From an uncultured Saprospiraceae bacterium (lineage in GTDB: Bacteria; Bacteroidota; Bacteroidia; Chitinophagales; Saprospiraceae), in contig CALGLS010000016.1 of the NCBI GenBank assembly GCA_937959375.1, positions 1 to 36,283 of the forward strand: 36,283 bases of DNA, in the 5' to 3' direction. This document shows, piece by piece, positions 19,329-28,601 of the stretch; positions within the stretch are counted from its first letter, which is position 1, and each line of letters opens with the position of its first letter. Both the position numbers and the translations under genes were made by a program. Under the pieces are notes generated by a model. That model ran no database searches. It was not told the origin of the DNA and saw only the letters and a program-made list of their open reading frames with translations.

Positions 19329-20204
19329 ATGAACAAGATCCAACATAGCGCAGAGGAGGAACTAATGCTCAAAAGGTTACGCGAGATAATTCTTCGTGAT
19401 GACCGGGCAGAGCTTTCGAATTTGCAAAATTTGATCAATGATCCTAAGCAACTTTCAAGTAAGGTCTCTCCTATTATTGATGAGCACATCGATTTTCTAA
19501 AACAGAATTTTCCTGTAGAATTTGAAAAAGCAGTAGACAAACTGGTAGAAAAAAAGATCGTAGATTCTCAAGATCAAATCGTCAATCTAATATATCCCAA
19601 ATTAGATGTGATGATCAAGAAGTATGTCACTTCTATGTTCCAAAAACTAAAAGATTCGATTGATGAACGTCTTGATGGTGTAAAAACGACTTTCAGTTTT
19701 AATGGTATTAAAGCTCGAGTTACCTCCATTTTTACTGGTGTCAAACAAAGTGACATCATACTAACAGATATCGGTGCGGTGGTCATTGAAGAAATATTTA
19801 TTATCCAGCAAGACTCTGGACTGTTGGTTGCTGCCGCTTCTAAATCAAAGCACCTAGATCAGGATGTAATAGCTGGCATGCTTACTGCAATTAAGTCATT
19901 TGTTGAAGATGCGTTTGACAAGGGAAGTGAAGATTTGGAAATGATTCGATATGAAAATTCTAAAATCTTTCTACTTAACTTTCAATCTTATTATTTCGCA
20001 GTTTCCCTTACAGGCTCCTTATCCGAGATAGAAAAAGAGAAATTGTCAGAAGAACTGATTACATTTGCAAAAGAAGATCTCCCATTCAATATGAATGACA
20101 TTACAGAGGCGTCATTTAAAGAGACTTCAGATAAACTAGACCAAAGCTTCTTTGCAGAAGCTCGCACTAAAGAAAATCAAAAAATCGACTCCCAAAATGA
20201 TTAG
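19329..20204 (+). CDS. Putative roadblock/longin-like regulatory protein, second gene of the GTPase cassette
   Basis: 291 aa; helical N-half, then 'VIEEIFIIQQDSGLLVAAASKSKHLDQDVIAGMLTAIKSFVEDAF...LEMIRYENSKIFLLNFQSYYFAVSLTG', a pattern resembling the N-terminal part of OmpA-annotated proteins of other phyla (from memory); no OmpA domain here. Confidence 0.65.
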   Translation: MNKIQHSAEEELMLKRLREIILRDDRAELSNLQNLINDPKQLSSKVSPIIDEHIDFLKQNFPVEFEKAVDKLVEKKIVDSQDQIVNLIYPKLDVMIKKYVTSMFQKLKDSIDERLDGVKTTFSFNGIKARVTSIFTGVKQSDIILTDIGAVVIEEIFIIQQDSGLLVAAASKSKHLDQDVIAGMLTAIKSFVEDAFDKGSEDLEMIRYENSKIFLLNFQSYYFAVSLTGSLSEIEKEKLSEELITFAKEDLPFNMNDITEASFKETSDKLDQSFFAEARTKENQKIDSQND

Positions 20205-20679
20205 TAAAAAAGTAATATTAACAGGAAGTTTTGGCGTAGGAAAAACTTCACTTTTCAATAAATTCATACACGACAAGTTCAGTGACAAGTACTTAACGAC
20301 TATTGGAGTAAAGGTGAATAAGAAAAGCGTAACAGTAGATGGCCAGGAGCTCTCTCTCTTACTTTGGGATATCGCAGGTGAAGTATCTCAAGAAAAGGTC
20401 CCCACCTCTTTTTACCTTGGAGCAAGTGCCATTATCTTTGTTTTTGATCTTACTCGTCCTTCTACTTTCAATCAAATTGCATCTAACATTAACTACCTAA
20501 AAGGTATTTCTGGTGATGCGATTATAAAAGTTGTTGGAAACAAGCATGACCTTGTAGATGCCGAAGACATTGCTCAAATTAAAGAAACAATTGAAACACC
20601 TTGGGATATTTTGACTTCTGCCAAAACTGGTGCGAATGTAGAGGAACTATTCCACGGACTTGCTAAAGAACTTTTATAA
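20197..20679 (+). CDS. Ras/Rab-like small GTPase
   Basis: ATG at 20197 (ORF track start 20152 is upstream in the same frame); G1 GSFGVGKTS, G2 TTIGV, G3 WDIAG, G4 NKHD, G5 TSAKTG; overlaps the preceding CDS by 8 bp (ATGATTAG). Confidence 0.92.
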   Translation: MISKKVILTGSFGVGKTSLFNKFIHDKFSDKYLTTIGVKVNKKSVTVDGQELSLLLWDIAGEVSQEKVPTSFYLGASAIIFVFDLTRPSTFNQIASNINYLKGISGDAIIKVVGNKHDLVDAEDIAQIKETIETPWDILTSAKTGANVEELFHGLAKELL

Positions 20680-20700
20680 GAGATTCTTTTACAAAAGCTT

Positions 20701-20745
20701 AAAACTCCTGCAAGGCATCAAATGTATGTTTTGCAGGAGTTTTTA
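20701..20745 (+). terminator. Rho-independent terminator after the GTPase cassette
   Basis: AAAACTCCTGCAA ... TTGCAGGAGTTTTT. Confidence 0.8.
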
Positions 20746-21006
20746 TTTAGGCTAAGCCTTATCAAGTATTGTCCCTATTTTTTGAAAGAAATATCTGCTT
20801 TTTTCGATCATATCGAAATTATTCCGTCCTCCTACCTACTTTTTGACGGTTTTTATTTGTTATCACATGCATCTTGGGTTTAATTTTTGCGTTAAAATGC
20901 ATATATTAAGACTTTATCCTTGGTATTTTCATTGGACTTTAAACAATGTACAACAATCGAGAATAAATTGCTGTTATAAGATTTTCAAGAACTATCACCA
21001 GAGATT

Positions 21007-21816
21007 ATGAAAAAATCCTTATTCCTAAGCCTTTTTGCCTGCTTTCTTGGCCTATCTGTCCAAGGACAAGTTACCTTTCAGCCTAAGCAATTCAATAGTC
21101 CTCAAAGCAAAGGCATCGTTTACGATAAAGAATTCTCTGTAGATGTTCGTCTACATACCAATGGACTTGCCTTCGCCGCAAATTTTGGTAAAATCAAAAC
21201 CTTCTATAAAACTCGTTACTACCACTTTGAAATTGGCGAGCTTCGCCATCCAAAGCAAGAACGTCAAAATCGTGATTGGGCAGGTGGAAATAATTCAAAG
21301 TCATCAAAGTCATTCTTTCTTGGTAAAAAGAACAATTTCTATGTGGTTAGAGCTGGTATTGGTGTAAAAAAATACTTTTCTGAAAAAGCTCGTGAAAGAG
21401 GTCTTGCCATAGGCATGTCTTATGCTGCTGGTCCATCACTTGGACTGATTAAACCATACTACCTTGAAATAATCAGACCTACTGACGAACCGCTCTACCC
21501 AGAAGTAGTCAGCGAAAAATACTCTTCTGAGAATGCAGGTGAGTTTCTCGACTTTTACTCGATATATGGTGCTTCTGGCTTTACAAAAGGCCTTAGTGAG
21601 ATTCGCCCATTACCTGGTTTACACGGAAAACTAGGGGTTCACTTCGACTGGGGAGCCTTCGATGAATACGTAAAAGCAATAGATGTTGGGGTTATGGTAG
21701 ACGTTTACCTCAAGAAAGTACCTTTGATGGTTGAAAATGACGCTATTACTAACACCGAAAATCATCCTTTTTTCATCAATCTTTACTTAACTTTGCAATT
21801 AGGCAAGCGCTGGTAG
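21007..21816 (+). CDS. Putative outer-membrane beta-barrel protein
   Basis: 269 aa; signal peptide MKKSLFLSLFACFLGLSVQGQ, ends in 'FINLYLTLQLGKRW' (barrel-type C-terminal aromatic). Confidence 0.65.
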   Translation: MKKSLFLSLFACFLGLSVQGQVTFQPKQFNSPQSKGIVYDKEFSVDVRLHTNGLAFAANFGKIKTFYKTRYYHFEIGELRHPKQERQNRDWAGGNNSKSSKSFFLGKKNNFYVVRAGIGVKKYFSEKARERGLAIGMSYAAGPSLGLIKPYYLEIIRPTDEPLYPEVVSEKYSSENAGEFLDFYSIYGASGFTKGLSEIRPLPGLHGKLGVHFDWGAFDEYVKAIDVGVMVDVYLKKVPLMVENDAITNTENHPFFINLYLTLQLGKRW

Positions 21817-22021
21817 TAGCGCCTTTCAGAGTTATACTCCATTTTAAGTCATTACTTATTCCTTCTTGCCACTTTTATAAGTCCTTTTGTCTATATCTGA
21901 CCATAAAGGCTGAACACTAATCACTCATAGTTGTTGAATTATTCATTGAGCTTTCGCTGAACGACTGATACAACCACTAGCGATTACTTGTTATTTGATA
22001 AAACACTTTGCCAGAAATATT

Positions 22022-22894
22022 ATGATAGAATTACCAATCGTAGATAAAAGAGAGCCTAGAAGAAGAAAGCCGGACTGGCTTCGTGTAAAATTACCTATTG
22101 GCGAAAACTTCAAAAAAGTACGCGCACTGGTTGATGAATACAACTTACATACTATCTGCCAAAGCGGAAACTGCCCTAACATGGGTGAGTGCTGGGGCGC
22201 TGGTACTGCGACCTTCATGATTTTGGGTAACACTTGTACACGCTCATGTTCATTCTGTGCTGTAAAAACTGGGCGACCACCTGAATACGATGCGGATGAA
22301 CCACGGCGTGTTGCAGAAGCCATTTCACTGATGCAGGTTAAGCATGCTGTAATTACTTCCGTAAATAGAGATGAACTCAAAGATCGTGGTGCTGAAATTT
22401 GGCACCAAACGATCAAGTCGATCAAAGAACTTTCTCCAACTACTACCATTGAGACTTTAATTCCTGATGTACGCGCCAACTGGGAAGCATTAGAACGAAT
22501 GATTAGTGCTGGTCAAGAAGTTGTTTCGCACAATATTGAAACCGTGGAACGACTTTACAGAATGGTTCGGCCACAGGCAAAATATGCACGAAGTCTGGAG
22601 CAAATCAAACGAACCAAAGCTTTTGGTAAACGAACAAAGACTGGTTTCATGGTTGGTCTTGGCGAAACAGAAGATGAGGTACTGAAGACAATGGATGACC
22701 TGATTGAAAATGATTGTGACGTACTGACTATCGGTCAATACCTACAACCAACAAAGATGCACTTGGAAGTTGCAGAATATGTTCATCCTGATGTGTTTGC
22801 AAAATATCATGAAGAAGGAATGAAGCGAGGTTTTGATTTTGTGGAGAGTGGCCCTTTGGTTCGGTCTTCTTATCACGCAGAGCGTCATTTGTAG
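22022..22894 (+). CDS. lipA: Lipoyl synthase
   Basis: ATG at 22022; N-terminal CxxxxCPNMGEC cluster and radical-SAM 'CTRSCSFC', 'GLGETEDEV', 'YLQPTKMHL...[11 protein letters not shown]'. Confidence 0.95.
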   Translation: MIELPIVDKREPRRRKPDWLRVKLPIGENFKKVRALVDEYNLHTICQSGNCPNMGECWGAGTATFMILGNTCTRSCSFCAVKTGRPPEYDADEPRRVAEAISLMQVKHAVITSVNRDELKDRGAEIWHQTIKSIKELSPTTTIETLIPDVRANWEALERMISAGQEVVSHNIETVERLYRMVRPQAKYARSLEQIKRTKAFGKRTKTGFMVGLGETEDEVLKTMDDLIENDCDVLTIGQYLQPTKMHLEVAEYVHPDVFAKYHEEGMKRGFDFVESGPLVRSSYHAERHL

Positions 22895-22913
22895 AAACTA
22901 TGTTATAATTCAT

Positions 22914-22960
22914 AAAAAAGCACACTAACGGATACATCATCTGCTAGTGTGCTTTTTTTA
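22914..22960. terminator. Bidirectional terminator between lipA and the alkaline phosphatase gene
   Basis: AAAAAAGCACACTA ... TAGTGTGCTTTTTTT between convergent genes. Confidence 0.8.
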
Positions 22961-22978
22961 TTTTATGCTATAACTTAC

Positions 22979-24145
22979 TTAGTCTTTTTCCTCCACAATC
23001 AACTCACGTCCTGGTCCTTTAAAGCCAAATGCTTCACGAATCTTATCATAAATAGCGGTGTTTTCATAAATACCACTGAAGATTTCTGCTTGAGGACCGT
23101 AAGCAAATACTGGAATCAAGTCTGCAGTGTGATAACCTGTTGTAAATTTAGTTGCCAAGCTATCCATTTTAGAACCTTGCACAATTGAGTAACCTCCAGT
23201 CTCGTGGTCCGCAGTAACGATAACAAGTGTTTCACCATTCTTTTCTGCAAACTTATGCACGGCACCAATCGTTTTATCAAAATCAAGCATTTCTGTAATG
23301 ATGTACTCCGAATTGTTTGCATGACCTCCCCAATCAATTTGTGATCCTTCAATCATCAAAAAGAATCCTTCATCACTTCGCTTTAGCAAATGCTTGATGC
23401 CCATTTTGCTGGCTGCACGTAAATAACCTCTACCTTTCGATACTGGTAGTGGATCTGCATCTGCTGTGAAATATCCAAAATTTTGATTCTTTGGTATAAA
23501 CACTTTTCCTAGTTCTTCTGTGAAGTAATCAGAAATGGTGTAGTTTTTATCTTTCAATTCAGCAATCAAATCTCGGTCATCGCTTTCGCGGCGATCAAAA
23601 TATTTTTTTCCACCACCAACGAAAAAATCAATTTCGGTATCCAAAAAATCATCTGCAATATCTTCGTACATATTTCTTCTTTTCTCATGTGCGATAAATG
23701 CTGCTGGAGTTGCATGTACAATAGTAGAAGTGGCGACCATCCCCGTAGCAAGATTATTTTCCTCTGCCTCTTCCAATATCGTTTTAACTCCAATGGTATC
23801 ATTATTTACACCAATTGCTCCATTATACGTTTTAATTCCGCTAGCAAAAGAAGTTGCAGCTGCAGCAGAATCCGTAATGAGTCCACTACTGGCATGTGTT
23901 TTATGTAATCCAATGACGGGAAATTTTTCTAAGTTTAGTTTATTACCATTCATGTACATTCCAGCAGTGATCTGGGTTATTCCCATACCATCTCCAATCA
24001 TTAATATGATGTTTTTGGGTTTGGTTATACCTCCATTCATATGGACACCTGAGTTTGGAGGAAGTGCCCCCTCACTTGAAGCATGTGGTTTGGGATTGCA
24101 AGAAATGACAGAAATAAGTAGAAAAAGTAGCGCCAGATTCTTCAT
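22979..24145 (-). CDS. Alkaline phosphatase (lipoprotein)
   Basis: 'NIILMIGDGMG', 'ITDSAAAATSFASGIKTYNGAIGV', 'VTADHETGG'; N-terminal lipobox VISC. Confidence 0.93.
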   Translation of the reverse strand: MKNLALLFLLISVISCNPKPHASSEGALPPNSGVHMNGGITKPKNIILMIGDGMGITQITAGMYMNGNKLNLEKFPVIGLHKTHASSGLITDSAAAATSFASGIKTYNGAIGVNNDTIGVKTILEEAEENNLATGMVATSTIVHATPAAFIAHEKRRNMYEDIADDFLDTEIDFFVGGGKKYFDRRESDDRDLIAELKDKNYTISDYFTEELGKVFIPKNQNFGYFTADADPLPVSKGRGYLRAASKMGIKHLLKRSDEGFFLMIEGSQIDWGGHANNSEYIITEMLDFDKTIGAVHKFAEKNGETLVIVTADHETGGYSIVQGSKMDSLATKFTTGYHTADLIPVFAYGPQAEIFSGIYENTAIYDKIREAFGFKGPGRELIVEEKD

Positions 24146-24247
24146 AGTAATGAAAGCCTTTTTTTGTGATTGCTAAAATATAAGGCTCTAAGTTAATTGT
24201 TTTTAACTGAATTACTTACGAAGTTCTTTAAAAACAAGCACAAAGGA

Positions 24248-25345
24248 TCAGGCTAACAGATAACGTTTACCAGGTAAAGATTTAATCAAACCTTTAAATT
24301 CCAAGTCCAAAAGCTCTCCAGCCATCTCACTATTTGTGAGTGCTAGTACGCTATTTATTTGGTCAACACTAAGTTGTTCGGTTTTCGTGAGGAGTTCTAT
24401 AATTTCTTTCTGGTTATTATTAAGCTCTACAAATAATGATTTTTGAATTTGTTTTGGTTTTGACTTTGCTCCCCATTGCATCACATAAGCCAAGTCTTTA
24501 GCTCCTTCGAGCAATGCTGCTTTATGTGATTTGATCAGTAAATTACACCCTTCACTTTGTTTATCTTTTATCCTTCCAGGAAAAGCAAAAACGTCTTTGT
24601 GATATTGATTGGCATAATTGGTTGTGATCATTGACCCACCTCTTCTTGGAGTTTCAACAACGACTAAGGCATCACAAAGTCCTGCTACAACTCGATTCCG
24701 CATAGGGAAGTGTGGTCCATCTGGTCCGTAGGTATGTGCAAACTCTGTCAAGAGTCCTCCCTGTGCCGTCATCTCCTTGGCAATTTTTCTATGAGCAGCA
24801 GGATAGATCGTACCAAGGCCATGCCCGAGTACACCTATTGTTGGAATTTCTGTTTCCACACATTTTTTATGTGCAACGACATCAATTCCAAATGCAAGTC
24901 CACTAATGATCGTAACGTTGTAACTTTTCAATTCTTCTACAAATTCTTCACAGATTATTTTTCCCGTAGCCGTTGGTTTTCTGGTACCAATAATCCCGAC
25001 GGTTCGTTCTGCATCAAGATTAGCATTGCCTTTAAAGTAAAGCAATATTGGTGCATCAGGAAGATGTTTTAATCTCGAAGGATAATTGTCATCTAGAAAA
25101 TAATATGGTTTAACATCATGTTCTTCCATAAACCTCATTTCTAATTCAGCTAGTGCCAACACATCTTGCTTGACAATAGAGTTGGCCGTTTCTGCACCAA
25201 TACCTGGAATTTTTAGAAGTGCCTTTTTTGAACTTTTAAAAACAGCTTCTACCGATCCGCAATAACTTATCAGATTTTTACCATTGACCGCACCTACACG
25301 AGGTATCAGAGTAAGTGCAATTTGGTAGAGTATTTTTTGATCCAT
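24248..25345 (-). CDS. dprA: DNA-processing protein DprA
   Basis: N-terminal HhH-like 'LLKIPGIGAETANSIVKQD', Rossmann 'VGIIGTRKPT', 'SGLAFGID', 'GHGLGTIYPAAHRKIA', 'PGRIKDKQSEGCN'; C-terminal winged-helix-like segment. Confidence 0.94.
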   Translation of the reverse strand: MDQKILYQIALTLIPRVGAVNGKNLISYCGSVEAVFKSSKKALLKIPGIGAETANSIVKQDVLALAELEMRFMEEHDVKPYYFLDDNYPSRLKHLPDAPILLYFKGNANLDAERTVGIIGTRKPTATGKIICEEFVEELKSYNVTIISGLAFGIDVVAHKKCVETEIPTIGVLGHGLGTIYPAAHRKIAKEMTAQGGLLTEFAHTYGPDGPHFPMRNRVVAGLCDALVVVETPRRGGSMITTNYANQYHKDVFAFPGRIKDKQSEGCNLLIKSHKAALLEGAKDLAYVMQWGAKSKPKQIQKSLFVELNNNQKEIIELLTKTEQLSVDQINSVLALTNSEMAGELLDLEFKGLIKSLPGKRYLLA

Positions 25346-25724
25346 AGTTTTTCTTTCAATTCTAAAATGATTCCATTTGGTTTAGAAAGATTTGAAGGTC
25401 TGAAGGGGGACACCATCGCGAGCCTGTTTAAAATCAGATAGATTCCGCATATGACGTGTCCTGCAAACCTTATATCCTTCTAACTTTCAAAATCTTCATT
25501 CCTCTCTCCTTCTTAAGAGTATCTAACTAAACAAAAATCGTCTAGCTTCTTTTTTTTCAAGCGTTCTTATTCACAATTTATCGTAATTTCTTTTCAAAAA
25601 GAGGAGATTTACTTAATTTTCATCGATGTTAAACGAATAAGTTGTTAATAATTGAAGACCTTTACAAACATCAAAGCTACTTTTGCTAAAAAGCTTTAAT
25701 TCAATCATACTTTAAGAAAAGACC

Positions 25725-26324
25725 ATGGCAAAAAAAACAAAGAAGCGTGTTTTACCAGGAATCGAAATCATTATTGTTCTTGTTTTCTTTTTGAGTTTTA
25801 TCATGTGGGCAATGGCACAATGCAGTGCTAAAAAGTCATCTTACGTTGACGAAACAGAAGAAGAACTTACTGATGATGCAACAACTGAAAGCTCTCCGGT
25901 TAGTTCGATCATTTCTGATTTAACGCAATCTAATACTTCACAGCGACCAACCTCTGAAGCCAACCAACAAATGAATGGTTCAACTGCTGGACAAGCAAAT
26001 AGAAGCACTTCTCGTCCAGTAGCTCCTCCAAAAGTAGAAACTGTATATGCGACCAAACTCTTTGTCACGATTGATGGCTTAAAGTTTAGAACAGGTCCAA
26101 GCATGGATAGTACTATTCTATTTATTTTACCAATCGATCAGGAACTTGAATTTATGAATGAAGTTTCCGACAGTACTCAAGCAATTTCACTAGGCAATGG
26201 CGTCATTGCAAATGAACGTTGGGTCAAGGTGCGCCACCGAAAAGGCCATGAAGGTTGGGTTTATGGAGCTGGTGTGAATTATTTCAAAACAGCACCTCCT
26301 GCTCCTTCATCTTCTACACAATAA
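25725..26324 (+). CDS. Single-TM protein with SH3-like (bacterial SH3) domain
   Basis: TM near the N-terminus, Ser/Thr-rich linker, 'VTIDGLKFRTGPSMDSTILF...RWVKVRHRKGHEGWVYGAGV' typical of bacterial SH3. Confidence 0.78.
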   Translation: MAKKTKKRVLPGIEIIIVLVFFLSFIMWAMAQCSAKKSSYVDETEEELTDDATTESSPVSSIISDLTQSNTSQRPTSEANQQMNGSTAGQANRSTSRPVAPPKVETVYATKLFVTIDGLKFRTGPSMDSTILFILPIDQELEFMNEVSDSTQAISLGNGVIANERWVKVRHRKGHEGWVYGAGVNYFKTAPPAPSSSTQ

Positions 26325-26364
26325 AATAAATAATCCATTGCCCAGTTCTTTAAATAAAAGAAAG

Positions 26365-26391
26365 CCGGAATTGTCTTTTCAACAATTCCGG
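26365..26391 (-). terminator. Terminator-like hairpin downstream of the glucosaminidase gene
   Basis: CCGGAATTGT ... ACAATTCCGG; minus-strand read continues CTTTCTTTTATTT. Confidence 0.6.
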
Positions 26392-26486
26392 TCTGACGTA
26401 AAACTATAACTATACTTATCTATAATGGAAGTCAAATTAAGTCCTTGAACAAATTAAGCTCAGGGACTTAGTTTTAGTTTTTGTGA

Positions 26487-27257
26487 CTATTTCTGGTCAT
26501 ACTTTGTCAAATCATATTTATCAATAATTGAAATTAACTTACTTGCCAAATTGTCTATGTCAAATGATTTGGATTTTTCTAAACCTTTCGCCCAAGCTTT
26601 ATAATCTTTATTACCTAAAGCAAGCAACTTTTGATTCGGACCTGTAGTAACGTAAAGTGAATGATCTCTGAAACTTGTCCATGCATTTTCATAATGCCGG
26701 AAGCAAGCATCATTGTAGGTTCCACTCCCACCTTTCCAACCACTCACACAAGGCAAGGCAAAATGATTATTTCCACTCAAAGACATATCTCTTTGTCCAG
26801 CAAAACTTTGCAACATCGCATTCGCTAAAATTATGGAAGATGGAACTCCGAATTTTTTTCTTTCATTGATGGCTACGTTAGCAAAACGATTTAAATAAGC
26901 TCGCTTCGTCGACTCATCAATTGTTTTAACCTCAGGTTCTGAAACTTTCACAGCTTTGCCTTTTCCAATAAACGGAATATCTATCATGTCAAAAAGAGAA
27001 GTACTATTACTACTACCAGCTTTAGCAACATCAGTGATCTTAGCACTTGGCTTAGCTTTTTTCTCCAACTTCTTATGATGCACCTCTTCTTTAAGTGGCA
27101 CATGTTCTTCTTGTCCATCTAAAGGACTATTCAGATTAAAACTGAAACTCAAATCTTTTCTTAAAAAAACGAAGGCAATAAGGGCGATCATTATGATTTT
27201 AAACCAATTGGCCCGTACGTACGCCTCCACCCCACTCTTTGTTATTGTTCGTTGCAT
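26487..27257 (-). CDS. Glucosaminidase-domain (mannosyl-glycoprotein endo-beta-N-acetylglucosaminidase-like) protein
   Basis: ORF track start 27320; internal ATG at 27257 (MQRTITKSG...) precedes a TM segment; 'SIILANAMLQSFAGQRDMSLSGNNHFAL...YENAWTSFRDHSLYV'. Confidence 0.8.
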   Translation of the reverse strand: MQRTITKSGVEAYVRANWFKIIMIALIAFVFLRKDLSFSFNLNSPLDGQEEHVPLKEEVHHKKLEKKAKPSAKITDVAKAGSSNSTSLFDMIDIPFIGKGKAVKVSEPEVKTIDESTKRAYLNRFANVAINERKKFGVPSSIILANAMLQSFAGQRDMSLSGNNHFALPCVSGWKGGSGTYNDACFRHYENAWTSFRDHSLYVTTGPNQKLLALGNKDYKAWAKGLEKSKSFDIDNLASKLISIIDKYDLTKYDQK

Positions 27258-27550
27258 GATTGTAAAATTTAAAAGAGGAATAAAATTGTAAGCACAAGAT
27301 AAAACATTTTGTTTATACAAAACAAGTAATTTTTAAAATAAATTGTTTTAAAAATGATTTTTCAAAACACACCTTCATTTACAGACAGTTACATATGCTT
27401 CATATAATAAATATCAAATTCATCATGACAGACAATCCTAAGACTTTCTTAAAAGCTTATAAATGCAATTGAAAATTTACCTAATTTTGTAATCCTAAGC
27501 AGTTTATGTGTTGAGCTACTAGCTTAAACAAATCACCTAATACAAATAAC

Positions 27551-28261
27551 ATGAAACTACACGCACCTATATATAACAGCAATTGGAACTTAGTACTTCT
27601 TTGTTTCTTTTGTCTTCAATTCCTTTCTACGCAATCCAATGCTCAATTTAATATCAAAACGGGTTATAGCTTTTCGTATAATGCGCCAGAGGTCAGTAGC
27701 AAAATATTCAGTGACTTCAATGACGCCAATGCTGCTTGGCTAGATAATAAATTCAAAGACTTTCGTTGGATGCATGGATTGCATTTGGGAGCTCGCTATC
27801 GCTTTGCTGATGCAATTGGGATTGAGTTTGGCTGGGTTTCTAGATTTGACAAAACAGATGCAGAAGGGGTCGACATGACAAGTAATGAGGATTTTTACAA
27901 AAAGTATTTCTTTTCCCAAAATCAAATTCATTTTGCATTGGAAACGCTATTTACTGAACATATAGGAATTGGTGCTTCTTTCAATTATGACATACTCTCC
28001 ATAAAAGCACGAAACGAAAGTAAAGGAAGCAAATCCAAGATATTAAAAGAGAATAACTATAGCAGTGATTTTTTCTTCACTTATTATACCGCTTCCAACA
28101 ATGGTGTTCGATTTGGAATTAGACCATATGTTCGTATTCCTTGGACGGAAATAGATTATAGAAGCTTAGCAAACGATCTTAATGAAGCCACTGTTACAAC
28201 GCCCCTGAAAGATAAAACAATGCATTTTGGCATTAGCCTACTCTTCTTCAACGGAAATTAA
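27551..28261 (+). CDS. Putative outer-membrane beta-barrel protein
   Basis: 236 aa; signal-like N-terminus ending SNAQ, 'FNIKTGYSFSYN', C-terminal 'MHFGISLLFFNGN'. Confidence 0.65.
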   Translation: MKLHAPIYNSNWNLVLLCFFCLQFLSTQSNAQFNIKTGYSFSYNAPEVSSKIFSDFNDANAAWLDNKFKDFRWMHGLHLGARYRFADAIGIEFGWVSRFDKTDAEGVDMTSNEDFYKKYFFSQNQIHFALETLFTEHIGIGASFNYDILSIKARNESKGSKSKILKENNYSSDFFFTYYTASNNGVRFGIRPYVRIPWTEIDYRSLANDLNEATVTTPLKDKTMHFGISLLFFNGN

Positions 28262-28303
28262 TAAGGTACTTACTAAAGAAGAAAAGTAACAAGGACACAA
28301 ACC

Positions 28304-28338
28304 ACAAAAGCCCGATCTTAAAAAGATCGGGCTTTTGT
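28304..28338 (+). terminator. Strong terminator hairpin
   Basis: ACAAAAGCCCGATCTT aaaa AAGATCGGGCTTTTGT. Confidence 0.75.
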
Positions 28339-28601
28339 AATAGTAAGTCCTTTTGTTATCCAAAGAGCTTCTTTGGAAGATTCGTTTAGTTGAAAGCGAC
28401 CACAATATATGGTGCGCTTTTTTAATGGTTGTAAAGTTCTCCTGAGCCTGAAAGTCGCTTGTGGTTAGCAAGCTTGTAATTGTAAGTTTTGTAAGATTCG
28501 TTACTACAAATTTAAACTAAAATTACTCGCTGCGCATACCCCTCAAGCGGTATTTATCATATTAGCTCAGATCAATATAAGGAAGTGATCAAATTACGTT
28601 A

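Noticed and set aside
21006-21007. GG-N10-GC match (GGGTTTAATTTTTGCG, about 20877-20892) upstream of the 21007 gene as another sigma-54 site
   Set aside because: Only the bare GG/GC and TTGC parts match; the -24 flank is poor, so it is not distinguishable from chance.
21991-22479. 162-aa minus-strand ORF
   Set aside because: Antisense to lipA, which has unambiguous radical-SAM motifs; low-complexity shadow translation.
24710-25072. 120-aa plus-strand ORF
   Set aside because: Antisense to dprA; Cys/Phe-rich shadow composition.
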